Below, piece by piece: positions 33,590 through 42,635 of a stretch of 64,000 nucleotides of DNA. This DNA is from Nocardia africana NBRC 100379. Lineage in GTDB: Bacteria > Actinomycetota > Actinomycetes > Mycobacteriales > Mycobacteriaceae. The notes under the pieces were generated by a model. That model worked only from the letters and a program-made list of their open reading frames with translations, searched no databases and was not told the DNA's origin. The stretch is taken from the NCBI RefSeq assembly GCF_001612635.1, contig NZ_BDAV01000002.1:124001-188000 (forward strand). Reading direction: 5' to 3'. Numbering within the stretch: the first letter of the stretch is position 1; the number at the start of each line of letters is the position of its first letter. The position numbers and the translations under genes are program-made.

Positions 33590-34768
33590 GTGACCGCACC
33601 CGATTTCGAGATTGTGGTGATCGGCGCCGGCCAGGCCGGACTGTCGGCCGGCTATCACCTGCGGCGGCTCGGATTGACACCGGGAGTCGACTTCCTCATC
33701 GTCGACCACTCCCCCGGCCCCGGCGGGGCATGGCAATTCCGCTGGCCCTCACTGACTTTGAGCACGGTGAATCGGGTACACGACCTGCCGGGGATGTCGT
33801 TCACCGAAACCCTGCCGCCCGGCTCGGATTCCGTACCCGCCGCGACCGCGGTGCCGCACTATTTCGAACTGTACGAGAAGCGTTTCGACCTGCGGGTTCG
33901 CCGACCGGTATCGGTGCGGGTGGTGTGCGATCGAGCCGGCACCGCAACCTGTCCGGACGCGTTGGTGGACGGGCTGTTGCATGCCGAGACCGTCGTCGGC
34001 GAAAGCGCTTCGGCTGCAGAGGCTTCCGCCGCGGCAGCGCCGACCGGGTCACCGGGTGCCACCGGCGAGACGCTCCGCGTGCGCGGCGTGATCAACGCGA
34101 CCGGCACCTGGGAGAAGCCGTTCATTCCGTACTATCCGGGCGCGGAGACCTTCGCCGGACGGCAGTTGCACGCCCACGACTACCGCAGCGCGGCGGAGTT
34201 CGCCGGGAAGCACGTCGTGGTGGTCGGCGCCGGCATTTCGGCCGTCCAGCTGCTCGACGAGATTTCCCGGGTCACCACCACGACGTGGGTGTCGCGGACG
34301 GAGCCGCGCTGGCGGGAGGGACCGTTCAGCGCCGACGAGGGCCGCCGTGCGGTCGCGATGGTCGAGGATCGGGTGCGTCGGGGATTGCCGCCGCGGTCGG
34401 TGGTGTCGGTGACCGGTCTGCCGGTCGACAACCGGATTCGCGCCGCTCGCGCGCGCGGCGTGCTGACCTGGCATCCGATGTTCGCCCGCATCGAGCCCGA
34501 GGGCGTGCGCTGGTCCGACGGCAGCTTTCAGGCCGCCGACGCGATCCTCTGGGCCACCGGTTTCCGCAGCGCGCTGGACCACCTGGCACCGCTGCGACTG
34601 CGCGGGCCCGGCGGTGGAATCACGATGACGGGCCGGCTCGCCACCCAGGTGGCCGCCGACCCCCGTATCCATCTGATCGGTTACGGCCCGTCGGCCAGCA
34701 CCATCGGCGCGAACCGAGCGGGGCGCGCCGCTGCCGTCGAGCTCACGCGCTACCTGGGGCTGCCCTGA
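33590..34768 (+). CDS. FAD/NAD(P)-dependent monooxygenase-type flavoprotein
   Basis: A ~392-residue flavoprotein of the FMO/thioredoxin-reductase-like class. FAD fingerprint GAGQAG lies near residue 10 and NAD(P) fingerprint GAGISA about residue 213. The ATGFRSALDHL motif closes the second nucleotide domain. The classic FxGxxxHxxxW of Baeyer-Villiger enzymes is altered: the region reads TFAGRQLHAHDYRS, with Tyr instead of Trp, as in the FMO/YUCCA-like branch (FxGxxxHxxxY/F). An Ala/Ser/Thr-rich insert (~145-160) is variable. The GTG at 33590 is chosen from the promoter position. The substrate is unknown. Confidence 0.8.
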   Translation: MTAPDFEIVVIGAGQAGLSAGYHLRRLGLTPGVDFLIVDHSPGPGGAWQFRWPSLTLSTVNRVHDLPGMSFTETLPPGSDSVPAATAVPHYFELYEKRFDLRVRRPVSVRVVCDRAGTATCPDALVDGLLHAETVVGESASAAEASAAAAPTGSPGATGETLRVRGVINATGTWEKPFIPYYPGAETFAGRQLHAHDYRSAAEFAGKHVVVVGAGISAVQLLDEISRVTTTTWVSRTEPRWREGPFSADEGRRAVAMVEDRVRRGLPPRSVVSVTGLPVDNRIRAARARGVLTWHPMFARIEPEGVRWSDGSFQAADAILWATGFRSALDHLAPLRLRGPGGGITMTGRLATQVAADPRIHLIGYGPSASTIGANRAGRAAAVELTRYLGLP

Positions 34769-34781
34769 GTGCCGCAGCGCC

Positions 34782-35636
34782 TCAGTCGAGCCCCATCGTG
34801 AACGTGTCGGGATCCGGGCCGACTCGGGTGCCGGTATCGAGCGCATTGAGGGTGGTCATCTGCTCGGCGTCGAGTTCGAAGGTGAACACATCGAAGTTCT
34901 CCCGGATGCGCTCGGGATTCACCGACTTCGGGATGACGATATTGCCCAACTGCAGGTGCCACCGGATCAGAACCTGGGCGGGCGTGCGGCCGACCTGCTC
35001 GGCGACCGCGCCCACCGTGGGATCCTTCAGTTCGGCGCCCTGGCCGAGCGGACTCCACGCCTCGGTGGCGATGCCGTGTTCGGCGTGGAAGGCCCGCAGG
35101 GTGTTCTGCGCGAGCGCCGGATGCAGTTCGACCTGGTTCACGGCGGGCACCTCACCGGTCTCACCGATCAGTCGCCGCAGCTGTTCCGGCTGGAAGTTCG
35201 AGACGCCGATCGAACCGATACGCCCCTGCGACTTCAGTGACTGGAAGGCGCGGAAGGTGTCGACGTAACGGTCCGCGCTCGGCACCGGCCAGTGGATCAG
35301 GTACAGATCGAGGTACTCGAACCCCAGCCGTTCCATACTCGCTTCGAATGCGCGCAGGGTGGAGTCGTACCCCTGGTCGGCATTCCACAGCTTGGTGGTG
35401 ATGAAGACCTCGTCGCGCGCCAGCCCCGATTCGGCGATCGCGCGCCCCACCTCGGCCTCGTTCCCGTACGCCGCCGCGGTGTCGATGCTGCGATATCCCG
35501 CCTCGAGGGCGGCGGTCACCGTGTCGAAGGTCTGTCCCTCCGGCACCTGGAAAACCCCGAAGCCCAGCCTCGGGATCAGATGGCCGTCGTTGAGGATCAC
35601 CGACGGTACTGTGCTGCTCTCGCTGCGAAAGGTCAC
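34782..35636 (-). CDS. Aldo/keto reductase (AKR5-like)
   Basis: A 284-residue NADPH-dependent carbonyl reductase with a (beta/alpha)8 barrel. The catalytic tetrad is complete: Asp52 and Tyr57 in AGYRSIDTAAAYGNE, Lys82 in ITTKLWN and His115 in YLIHWP. The NADPH-binding end carries IPKSVNPERIREN. It resembles 2,5-diketo-D-gluconate reductases and mycobacterial Rv2971, which reduce methylglyoxal and dicarbonyls. The GTG at 35636 is the start because a near-consensus promoter ends seven bases upstream; the earlier in-frame codon at 35699 lies upstream of that promoter. Confidence 0.92.
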   Translation of the reverse strand: MTFRSESSTVPSVILNDGHLIPRLGFGVFQVPEGQTFDTVTAALEAGYRSIDTAAAYGNEAEVGRAIAESGLARDEVFITTKLWNADQGYDSTLRAFEASMERLGFEYLDLYLIHWPVPSADRYVDTFRAFQSLKSQGRIGSIGVSNFQPEQLRRLIGETGEVPAVNQVELHPALAQNTLRAFHAEHGIATEAWSPLGQGAELKDPTVGAVAEQVGRTPAQVLIRWHLQLGNIVIPKSVNPERIRENFDVFTFELDAEQMTTLNALDTGTRVGPDPDTFTMGLD

Positions 35637-35643
35637 CGTTCCG

Positions 35644-35672
35644 ACCGTAGAAGCGGTTTGCCGAGCCGTCAA
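35644..35672 (-). promoter_or_regulatory. Near-consensus promoter for leaderless aldo/keto reductase mRNA
   Basis: On the minus strand TTGACG (35672-35667), a 17-base spacer and TACGGT (35649-35644) are followed after seven bases by the GTG at 35636. This is the best -35/-10 pair found in the window and again implies a leaderless transcript. Confidence 0.7.
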
Positions 35673-35737
35673 CGACGCGGACCTGCGTGTTCGGATCATG
35701 TGCGGTTACTTACGACAGCGAGGTGACCGGTGCTTCT

Positions 35738-37252
35738 TCAGCCGGGAACTCCCAGGCGGCGGTAGCGGCTCTGCCGCCGGGCCCGAAGGGCGGCGGGGGG
35801 CTGCGTGCGCAGGGCGGCCAATTCCCCGGCGATCGCGGCGACCACGCGCCGGGAGAAATCGACGGGTTCGCGCGCTGCGTCGGGATGTTCGGCGACGATG
35901 CGGTCGACGACGCCGTCGGTGAGCAGGTCCGCGGCCCGGACTCGTTGGGCGGCAGCGAGTTCCGAGGCGTGCTCGGTATCACGGAAGACGATGGCGCTGG
36001 CGCCCTCCGGCGGGAGTGGGGCCAGCCAGCCGTGCGTCGCGGCGAGGACCCGATCGGCGGGAAGCAGCGCGAGTGCGCCGCCGCCCGTGCCCTGACCGAG
36101 CAGAACCGAGACGGTCGGCGTATTCAGCGTGACCAAATCGGCCAGGCAGCGGGCTATTTCGGGAGCGAGACCGCGTTCCTCGGCCTCCCGCGACAGTGCC
36201 GCACCCGCGGTGTCGATGACCAGGACCAACGGAATGCGCAGTTCGGCGGCGAGGTGCATACTACGGCGGGCCTCCCGCAACGCCGCCGGACCCATGGTGT
36301 TCTCACCGGTCTGACCGGCCCGGTCGTGACCGAAGATCACACACGGTTCGCCGCGCAGCCGGGCCAGGGCGTGGACGACGGTGCGGTCGGATTCGCCCTG
36401 ACCCGTGCCGCTCAACGGCACCCGATCGGTCGACTGCCGCAACAACTCGCGAATACCGGGTCGCCGGGGATCGCGGGAGATCAGCACCGACTCCCACGCC
36501 GGTGTCTCCGCAGCAGGCTGCCCGGTACTCGAATCTTCCTGTGGCGCCGACGCAGCGACGGGTAGCGAATTCGCCTGTCCCGCAACAGGAACCGCGACGT
36601 TCAACACGCGGTGCGCGATCCGGCGGAAGAACCGAACCGGGACGACGCCGTCGATCACTCCATTCCGATACAGATTTTCCGCGGTCTGCACGCCTTCCGG
36701 GAACGGCCGGTCGTAGAGCGCTTCGTACACTCGCGGACCCAGGAATCCGATCAGCGCCCCGGGTTCGGCAAAGGTCATGTGCCCCAGAGAACCCCAGGAC
36801 GCGAACACGCCGCCCGTCGTGGGATTGCGCAGATACACCAGGTAGGGGTGGCCGGCCGACTTGTGTGCGGCCACCGCGCCCGCGATCTTCACCATCTGCA
36901 CGAAGGCGACCGTGCCCTCCTGCATGCGGGTTCCGCCGGAGGTGGGCGAGGCGAGCAGGGGCAGACCCAGTTCGGTGGCGCGCTCGACGGCGGTGACGAT
37001 CCGCTCGGCGGCCGCCACGCCGATCGATCCCGCCAGAAAGCCGAATTCACACGCGATCACCGCGACGCGCCGCCCGCGCAACCGTCCCTCACCGGTCAGC
37101 ACCGATTCGTCGGTGCCGCTGCGTTCGACCGCGGCGGTCAGTTCCGCGCGATACGCCGGCGACGTGGCGACCTCGATCGGTTCTCGATCCCAGCTGCGAT
37201 ACGAACCGGGATCGAGCACACCGTCGAAAAACTCGCGCGCCGAGATCTTCAC
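35738..37252 (-). CDS. accD3: Acyl-CoA carboxylase carboxyltransferase, fused alpha/beta (AccD3-like)
   Basis: The 504-residue carboxyltransferase moves CO2 from carboxybiotin to an acyl-CoA. Two crotonase-like halves are visible. The N-half has GFLAGSIGVAAAERI and PTSGGTRMQEGTVAF. The C-half has VIFGHDRAGQTGENTMGPAA and LGQGTGGGALALLPADRVLA. They are joined by a low-complexity linker (~235-262). The N-terminal zinc ribbon of bacterial AccD is missing. Rv0904c has the same length and the same location near echA6 and prrAB. The GTG at 37252 is six bases after TACGCT on its strand, suggesting its own leaderless start although conservon genes lie just upstream. The acyl-CoA substrate is not determined. 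Confidence 0.85.
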   Translation of the reverse strand: MKISAREFFDGVLDPGSYRSWDREPIEVATSPAYRAELTAAVERSGTDESVLTGEGRLRGRRVAVIACEFGFLAGSIGVAAAERIVTAVERATELGLPLLASPTSGGTRMQEGTVAFVQMVKIAGAVAAHKSAGHPYLVYLRNPTTGGVFASWGSLGHMTFAEPGALIGFLGPRVYEALYDRPFPEGVQTAENLYRNGVIDGVVPVRFFRRIAHRVLNVAVPVAGQANSLPVAASAPQEDSSTGQPAAETPAWESVLISRDPRRPGIRELLRQSTDRVPLSGTGQGESDRTVVHALARLRGEPCVIFGHDRAGQTGENTMGPAALREARRSMHLAAELRIPLVLVIDTAGAALSREAEERGLAPEIARCLADLVTLNTPTVSVLLGQGTGGGALALLPADRVLAATHGWLAPLPPEGASAIVFRDTEHASELAAAQRVRAADLLTDGVVDRIVAEHPDAAREPVDFSRRVVAAIAGELAALRTQPPAALRARRQSRYRRLGVPG

Positions 37253-37345
37253 GCCCCGAGCGTAACCGCGCCGGAGCGGGCGATCGGCGGTCGCGGGGCC
37301 ACCGCGCGCCGACGCGGCCGCGTCGGGCGGCCGGTCGTCGGCGTA

Positions 37346-37948
37346 TCAGTAACCCTGAACCACTTTGCGCAACGCGTACTCGGTGACCGAGACCAGCGCC
37401 TGCTTCACCGGCTCGCGGCGGCGCGCGTCGATCGACATGATCGGCACGTCCGCCGGGACGGCCAGCGCCTGGCGGATGTCCTCCAGGGGGTACCGCGGTG
37501 CGTCGTCGAACTCGTTGATGGCCACCAGGAACGGCAGCCCCCGAGCCTCGAAGTAGTCGACGGCCGCGAAGGAATCCTCGAGCCGTCTGGTGTCGATCAG
37601 CACTACCGCCCCGATGGCGCCACGAATCAGGTCGTCCCACATGAACCAGAAGCGGTACTGGCCGGGTGTGCCGAACAGATAAAGCACCAAATCGTCGGCG
37701 AGGCTGATCCTGCCGAAGTCCATGGCCACCGTGGTGGTGGCCTTCGTCGGCACGGCGGCCAGGCTGTCGACGCCCACACTGGCGTTGGTCACCAAAGCCT
37801 CGGTGCGCAGCGGAACAATCTCCGATACAGCACCGACCAGGGTCGTCTTACCCACACCGAAGCCACCGGCCACCACGATCTTCGCGGAGGTCGGCTTGGC
37901 GTTGCGGGTATCGACCTGGGCCGTCGAATCAAATACGCCGGAGTCCAC
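37346..37948 (-). CDS. Conservon small GTPase (CvnD-like)
   Basis: The 200-residue Ras-like P-loop protein is the last gene of a four-gene conservon. Walker A GGFGVGKTT is at 28-36, switch/G3-like LFGTPGQYRF follows, and INEFDDA stands in place of the usual NKxD. Counterparts are Streptomyces CvnD and Rv3362c. In Streptomyces conservon proteins form a membrane-linked signalling complex resembling eukaryotic G-protein systems, affecting aerial growth and antibiotic production. Its start overlaps the CvnC-like gene by 20 bases, so translation is coupled. Confidence 0.93.
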   Translation of the reverse strand: MDSGVFDSTAQVDTRNAKPTSAKIVVAGGFGVGKTTLVGAVSEIVPLRTEALVTNASVGVDSLAAVPTKATTTVAMDFGRISLADDLVLYLFGTPGQYRFWFMWDDLIRGAIGAVVLIDTRRLEDSFAAVDYFEARGLPFLVAINEFDDAPRYPLEDIRQALAVPADVPIMSIDARRREPVKQALVSVTEYALRKVVQGY

Positions 37949-38303
37949 TGAGAACCCTTTCGATCAGCTCGCGACGTTCATCGTCGCTCGAATCGTCTTT
38001 CAAAGTCGCCGAAACTCGAACATGTCCCGCCTCGATGAGGTCGGCGACGAGCACTCGAGCCACCCCGATCGGAATACCCAGTCGGGCAGCAAGTTCCGCA
38101 ACTGATGGCGATTCTCTGCACAACTCCACGATTGACGTCTCGATGTTGGTCAGTTCGAACTGCCGCTCCAGGGCGACCGGATGCGATGCGACGAGCGCCT
38201 CCAATGCCAACTCCACCGTCGGCCGCGTACGACCGGCGGTCAGCGAGTACGGACGGACGAGGCTGGGCTCGGCGCTCCCCACGTGCTGGTTGTCTATGTC
38301 CAT
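37929..38303 (-). CDS. Conservon DUF742 protein (CvnC-like)
   Basis: The 124-residue DUF742 protein has the motif VRPYSLTAGRTRP near the N-terminus and a winged-helix-like C-terminal half (SPSVAELAARLGIPIGVARV then LVADLIEAGHVRV). In Streptomyces, CvnC is part of the conservon complex on the inner membrane face, though its activity is unclear; the helix-turn-helix look may mean DNA or protein binding. It overlaps the GTPase gene and starts seven bases after the roadblock gene ends, within one operon. Confidence 0.93.
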   Translation of the reverse strand: MDIDNQHVGSAEPSLVRPYSLTAGRTRPTVELALEALVASHPVALERQFELTNIETSIVELCRESPSVAELAARLGIPIGVARVLVADLIEAGHVRVSATLKDDSSDDERRELIERVLSGLRRI

Positions 38304-38310
38304 CCCACCA

Positions 38311-38724
38311 TCAGGAACCCATCGTGACGCGAGGTGTGGCCTGGACTGTCTGGCCCACCCGCTCGACCAGCAGAGCCATCTCGTAGCCCACCTGGCCGAT
38401 ATCGCAGGACGTGTTCGTCAGCACGGCCAGATAGGACCCGTCACCGACCGCCATGAGCAGTAGGTAACCGTGTTCCATCTCGACCACGGACTGCAGTACC
38501 GTGCCGCCTTCGAACAGGTTCGAAACGCCGACAGAGAGGCTGGCCAAACCCGCGGTCACAGCGGACAACTGCTCGGCTCGGTCGACGGGCAATTGAGCGC
38601 TCGCGGCCATCAACAGGCCGTCCGCCGAAACCAGCACGGCATGAGCGACGCCCGGAACCTCGTTGGCGAAGTTCGAAACCAGCCAATCCAGCTGACGGTT
38701 CGTACCACCTAGATCGGGGTTCAT
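38311..38724 (-). CDS. Conservon roadblock/LC7 protein (CvnB-like)
   Basis: The 137-residue roadblock/LC7 fold protein matches CvnB/Rv3364c: [35 protein letters not shown], then [20 protein letters not shown]. Roadblock proteins commonly act as GTPase-activating or scaffold partners (MglB type), so it should control the CvnD-like GTPase. Its ATG overlaps the kinase stop (ATGA, four bases), which keeps production of the kinase and CvnB in step. Confidence 0.94.
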   Translation of the reverse strand: MNPDLGGTNRQLDWLVSNFANEVPGVAHAVLVSADGLLMAASAQLPVDRAEQLSAVTAGLASLSVGVSNLFEGGTVLQSVVEMEHGYLLLMAVGDGSYLAVLTNTSCDIGQVGYEMALLVERVGQTVQATPRVTMGS

Positions 38725-41700
38725 CGGTCTCCTTTATCTCCGGTTAGGTTCATTGCTCCCATTGCGCGGCCATCCCGGACGCCCTGCTGGTGACGACTCA
38801 GACTTGACCTGATCGACTCTGGGTCGCGGCTCGGCCTGCGATCGGCCCGCCCGGTGACACCACCGGGAACCAGCCGATTACCGGGATCGCGCTGCGGCAA
38901 TCCGGCCGCCGTCCGCTTCTCCGACGAGGTTTCCACCGCCCGCCGGGCAGCCTGCCAGCCTTCGTCACCTGGGGATTCGAAGGAGGCGGCGACTTGGGAC
39001 CGGTCCGGGTTGGGGTCCGCGAGCCACGCCGACATCATCTCGGCGAAGATCGGACTCCCCCCTTCCGACGGGCCGGCGTCGGCTGCGGGCTGCAGCCGGG
39101 TCTGGAAGAACGATGCCGTCTTCTGCGGATTCGACCGGTAGCTGTGACGGCCGCGTTCGCGCCCCTCACCGGATTCCGCATTCGCGTCCGCGGCGGCGCT
39201 GTCCCGCTGCGGCGCATGACGTCCGGGCAGACTCAGACCCGGGGTGGGTTCCGGCCGCGGCGGCAGACCGGCACCCGGCTGCCGCTGCGGCAGACCGCCC
39301 GCGGCCGGGGCACGCTGCGGCAGACCCTCATTCGACTCTCGTTGCGGCAGGCCGCTACCGGCATCGCGCTGCGGCAGACCGCCGATGCCCTCGCGCTGCG
39401 GCAGTCCGCCACCGCGCTGCGGCAGACTGCTGCCCGAATCCCGTTGCGGCAGGCCGCTTCCGGCGTCCCGCTGCGGCAGACCGCTGCCGGCGTCTCGCTG
39501 CAGGCCGGTGGGCGCACCCTCGCGCGACGGCACGCCGTTGGAACCCGGGGTCCGCTGCGGCAGGCCTCCGGCACCGCGCTGCGGCAGGTCACCGTTGGAC
39601 GATTCCCGCTGCGGCAGACCACCGTTCGCGGATTCCCGCTGCGGCAGGCCACCCTCACGCGACGGTGCGCCGTTGGTGCCCGGAGTCCGCTGCGGCAGTC
39701 CGTTGGCGCCGAGTTCGCGGGCAGGCGGGCTCGCCGCGGGACGGTCCTCACCGGCGGGCGCACGCTGCGGCAGGCCGGACCCACCGCGCTGCGGCAGGCC
39801 ACCTTCCCGCGGCGGCAGGCTCGAGCCCGAATCACGCTGCGGCAGACCGCCTTCGCGCTGCGGGACGCCGTTGCCGCCGCCCGGCGGCCGCTGCGGCAGT
39901 CCGGTCGGACGGCCCGGCCGCGGCGGCTGACCCGCCGCACCCGGCTGACGCTTGAGCATATTGGCGGCCAGACCCGAGGTCGGCTGCGCCGGAGCGGCGC
40001 CGCCGCGCTGGGGTAGGTTCGCGTTCGGCTGCGCCTTGGGCGCCTGCGGTCCGTTGGCACCCGGCTCACGCTGCGGCAAGCCCGTGCCCGGCTCGGCATC
40101 GGCGAGCGGATGACGCGCGTTCGGTCCGCTGGCGCCCGGCTGACGCTGCGGCAGACCGCCCGGAACCGCACCACCCGGCTGCCGCTGCGGGAGTCCACCC
40201 GCGAGCGAACCGTTCGCCGCGGCGGCGCCGTTGGTGCGCGCCGTGCGATCGTCTCCGGCATCCGCGGCCGGCGTGATCGGGATCGGCCCGCTCACCCCGG
40301 GGTCCACGGTCACCATCATGTTGCCGCTCGGCGTGCGAGTGACGCCGCGCATCTGCATCGACGACGCCGCGGAGGGCCGCTGGGTCGGTACCGACATCTG
40401 CTCACCGGACTGGTCCGGCAGCGAGACCGTTCCGCCCGACGGCGCCACGATGATCGCCTTGGGCACGTGCACGGTGACGGTGACGCCGGGGTCGCGGGCG
40501 GTGTCGAAGGTCGGGCGCAGGCGCACATTGAGTCCGTGCCGCTCGGCCAGCCGGCTGACGACGAACAGACCCATGTGCCGCGCGGTGTCCGCACCGACCT
40601 CGGCGGTCGTCTCCAAGCGCCGGTTGATCGATGCCATCTCCGCGGGCGGCATGCCGATACCGCGGTCGGCGACCTCGATCAGCAGACCCTGATCGTGGGC
40701 CTGGGCGAAGGTGAACTTGACGTCGGTCTCCGGCGGCGAGGCGCGCAGCGCGTTGTCGAGCAGCTCGGCGAACAGGTGCGCCAGGTCGGAGGCGGCCGGT
40801 TCGGTGATGGCGCCGCGCGGAGTGGCGCCCAGCTTCACGCGCTCGTAGTCCTCGACCTCGGAGATCGCGGCACGCAGCACGTCGGCGATCTCGACCGGCG
40901 CGGACTTGCTGCGCCGCTGCCGGGTACCGGCCAGAATCAGCAGGTTGTCGCCGTTTCGGCGCATACGGGCGGCGAGGTGGTCGAGCCGGAAGAGGTTCTC
41001 CAGCAGGCGCGGGTCCTTCTCGTCGTACTCCATCGCCTCGATCAGCGAGAGCTGATGGTCGACCAGCGACTTCGACCGGCGCGCCAGGGTCTCGAACATG
41101 TCGTTGACCTGGGTACGCATGGAGGCCTGATCGGCCGCCAGGCGCAGCGCCTGACCGTGGATGTCGTCGACCGCGCGAGCGAGCTGGCCGACCTCTTCCT
41201 CGGTGTGCACCGGCATCGGCTCGAGCGGCACATCCTCGGGGCTGGCGCCGTCACGCAGGCGCGAGACCTCGTAGCCGAGGTCGTGTTCGGCGACGCGCAG
41301 CGCGGCCAGGCGCAGCTTGCGCAGCGGCACGATCATGGCCCGCGCGACCAGCACGGCGAAGATCAGCGCGGCCAGAATCGTCAGGACGACGATGACCGCG
41401 TACTGGATCGCGCCGGCCCGGGCGTTGCCGGCCAGGTCGTTCACTCGGGAGGTGATGTCCTGGGTCGAGGAACCGACGATCTTGGTGTAGCCGTTCAAGC
41501 TGTCGACCAGCGACTGCTTGATATCCATCAGCGGCAGCTGGCCGACATCGACGTTCGGCCCGCTGGTCATGTTGATCCGGTTCTGCAGCAAGCCGTTCAG
41601 CTCGGCGATCGTGGGATCGTTCTCGGGCAGACGCTTGGCCAGCAGGTCCAGCATGTACTTCTCGGTGTTGGCCGCGACCTGGAAGTCGTGCAGACCACCC

Positions 41701-42371
41701 TTGGCGTCACCGGTCAGGGTCTTGGCCGACGCCGCGATCTCCTGGACCATCACCGCGCGGGTGTTCAGCGAGTCGACCAGGCGGAGCTTGGCCGCGTCGA
41801 CGCCGGGGTCGGAGACGGTCGACACGATCTCCTCGACCGTGCGGACGCTGTTCTGGCGAATCGCCTCTTCCTGGGCGATCGCGTCGGCGAGCACCGGCGA
41901 GGGCTTGGTGCCCTGATCGCGCACCGCCTGGGCGCCCTTGATCATCTGCTCGATCGCATCGCGCGCACCCGGAACGCCGTCCAGCTTGGCCGTGGCCTTC
42001 TGCGCGGTCTGGATGGCGCCGTCCAGTCTCGTGAGGTCCGCGTCCTGAACCAGCGACTGGGTCGGGCTGATCGCGGCCATCTGGCCACCGGCGACCGTGG
42101 CCGCGGCACCACTCAGGCCGGTGACGGCCGGAATCGCCTCGACGTGCTCGACCGCCTGATCCAGGTGGCTCGAGTCACTGAACTCGGACGCGATCCTGGA
42201 AGCACCGAGCACCACCGCGACGAGCAGCGGCACGGCCAGCACGGCCGTGACCTTCCAGCGCAGGTCCCAGTTGCCGAGCGCCCAGCGCTTCCCAACGGGC
42301 CTAGCGGCGTCACGCATCTCCAACTCACTTTCCAAACTGGCCCCAGCCACGCGCCATCGGCGAGCCTCCAC
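38721..42371 (-). CDS. Conservon sensor kinase-like protein (CvnA-like) with long GLPQR-repeat tail
   Basis: The 1,216-residue protein has transmembrane helix 1 (~39-58), a ~260-residue extracytoplasmic helical sensor domain of nitrate/nitrite-sensor type, a second helix (~325-345; [20 protein letters not shown]), a HAMP-like linker and a histidine-kinase ATPase (~500-630; [38 protein letters not shown]). Beyond ~700 is a ~400-residue Gly/Pro/Arg/Gln-rich tail with ~20 copies of LPQR in GGLPQRE/D or SGLPQRD units. The CvnA family normally has a shorter disordered tail. The start may be GTG 42371 or ATG 42317. The kinase site lacks a clear His-box, so it may signal through CvnB-D rather than a response regulator. 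Confidence 0.88.
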   Translation of the reverse strand: MEARRWRVAGASLESELEMRDAARPVGKRWALGNWDLRWKVTAVLAVPLLVAVVLGASRIASEFSDSSHLDQAVEHVEAIPAVTGLSGAAATVAGGQMAAISPTQSLVQDADLTRLDGAIQTAQKATAKLDGVPGARDAIEQMIKGAQAVRDQGTKPSPVLADAIAQEEAIRQNSVRTVEEIVSTVSDPGVDAAKLRLVDSLNTRAVMVQEIAASAKTLTGDAKGGLHDFQVAANTEKYMLDLLAKRLPENDPTIAELNGLLQNRINMTSGPNVDVGQLPLMDIKQSLVDSLNGYTKIVGSSTQDITSRVNDLAGNARAGAIQYAVIVVLTILAALIFAVLVARAMIVPLRKLRLAALRVAEHDLGYEVSRLRDGASPEDVPLEPMPVHTEEEVGQLARAVDDIHGQALRLAADQASMRTQVNDMFETLARRSKSLVDHQLSLIEAMEYDEKDPRLLENLFRLDHLAARMRRNGDNLLILAGTRQRRSKSAPVEIADVLRAAISEVEDYERVKLGATPRGAITEPAASDLAHLFAELLDNALRASPPETDVKFTFAQAHDQGLLIEVADRGIGMPPAEMASINRRLETTAEVGADTARHMGLFVVSRLAERHGLNVRLRPTFDTARDPGVTVTVHVPKAIIVAPSGGTVSLPDQSGEQMSVPTQRPSAASSMQMRGVTRTPSGNMMVTVDPGVSGPIPITPAADAGDDRTARTNGAAAANGSLAGGLPQRQPGGAVPGGLPQRQPGASGPNARHPLADAEPGTGLPQREPGANGPQAPKAQPNANLPQRGGAAPAQPTSGLAANMLKRQPGAAGQPPRPGRPTGLPQRPPGGGNGVPQREGGLPQRDSGSSLPPREGGLPQRGGSGLPQRAPAGEDRPAASPPARELGANGLPQRTPGTNGAPSREGGLPQRESANGGLPQRESSNGDLPQRGAGGLPQRTPGSNGVPSREGAPTGLQRDAGSGLPQRDAGSGLPQRDSGSSLPQRGGGLPQREGIGGLPQRDAGSGLPQRESNEGLPQRAPAAGGLPQRQPGAGLPPRPEPTPGLSLPGRHAPQRDSAAADANAESGEGRERGRHSYRSNPQKTASFFQTRLQPAADAGPSEGGSPIFAEMMSAWLADPNPDRSQVAASFESPGDEGWQAARRAVETSSEKRTAAGLPQRDPGNRLVPGGVTGRADRRPSRDPESIRSSLSRHQQGVRDGRAMGAMNLTGDKGDR
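39230..40205. repeat. CTGCGGCAG-type tandem repeats (GLPQR coding)
   Basis: On the plus strand CGCTGCGGCAG recurs about every 20-50 bases, with spacers such as ACCGCC and GCCACC. It is the reverse strand of codons for Leu-Pro-Gln-Arg with flanking Gly, Asp or Glu. The spacing is irregular but the core is very well kept, including at codon level, which points to repeat expansion or gene conversion rather than loose low complexity. Confidence 0.85.
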
Positions 42372-42635
42372 GATCGCACGCGCGGCTCGATAAGCAGAAC
42401 GGGCCGGGAACTGCGGCTGGCCGAGAAATTGCGTCCATGACGGCCGAAATAGGTGACATGCGATTCTAACGGATCAATAACTTCTTGTGTGACCTCTTGG
42501 CAACCACCAGCCGTTGACCTGGCTGTTCCAGCCAAAATCAAAGGTCGCGGCGGCCGCCCGGACGTCGCGTGAAGTCTGCCACAATCAGGCTGATCTATCG
42601 AGGCGGGCATCGATGCGAGGCAGGGAGTCATACGG
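42372..42635. other. Divergent intergenic region between conservon and propionyl-CoA synthetase genes
   Basis: There is no supported gene. On the minus strand TAGAAT (42468-42463) could be a -10 element for the conservon, with the AT-richer stretch 42460-42500 upstream of it. No strong palindrome is seen. Confidence 0.35.

Noticed and set aside
39000..40260. Overlapping plus-strand frames with Arg/Gln/Leu repeats
   Set aside because: These are reverse-strand readings of the GLPQR repeat of the conservon kinase. They have no ribosome site and no independent domain.
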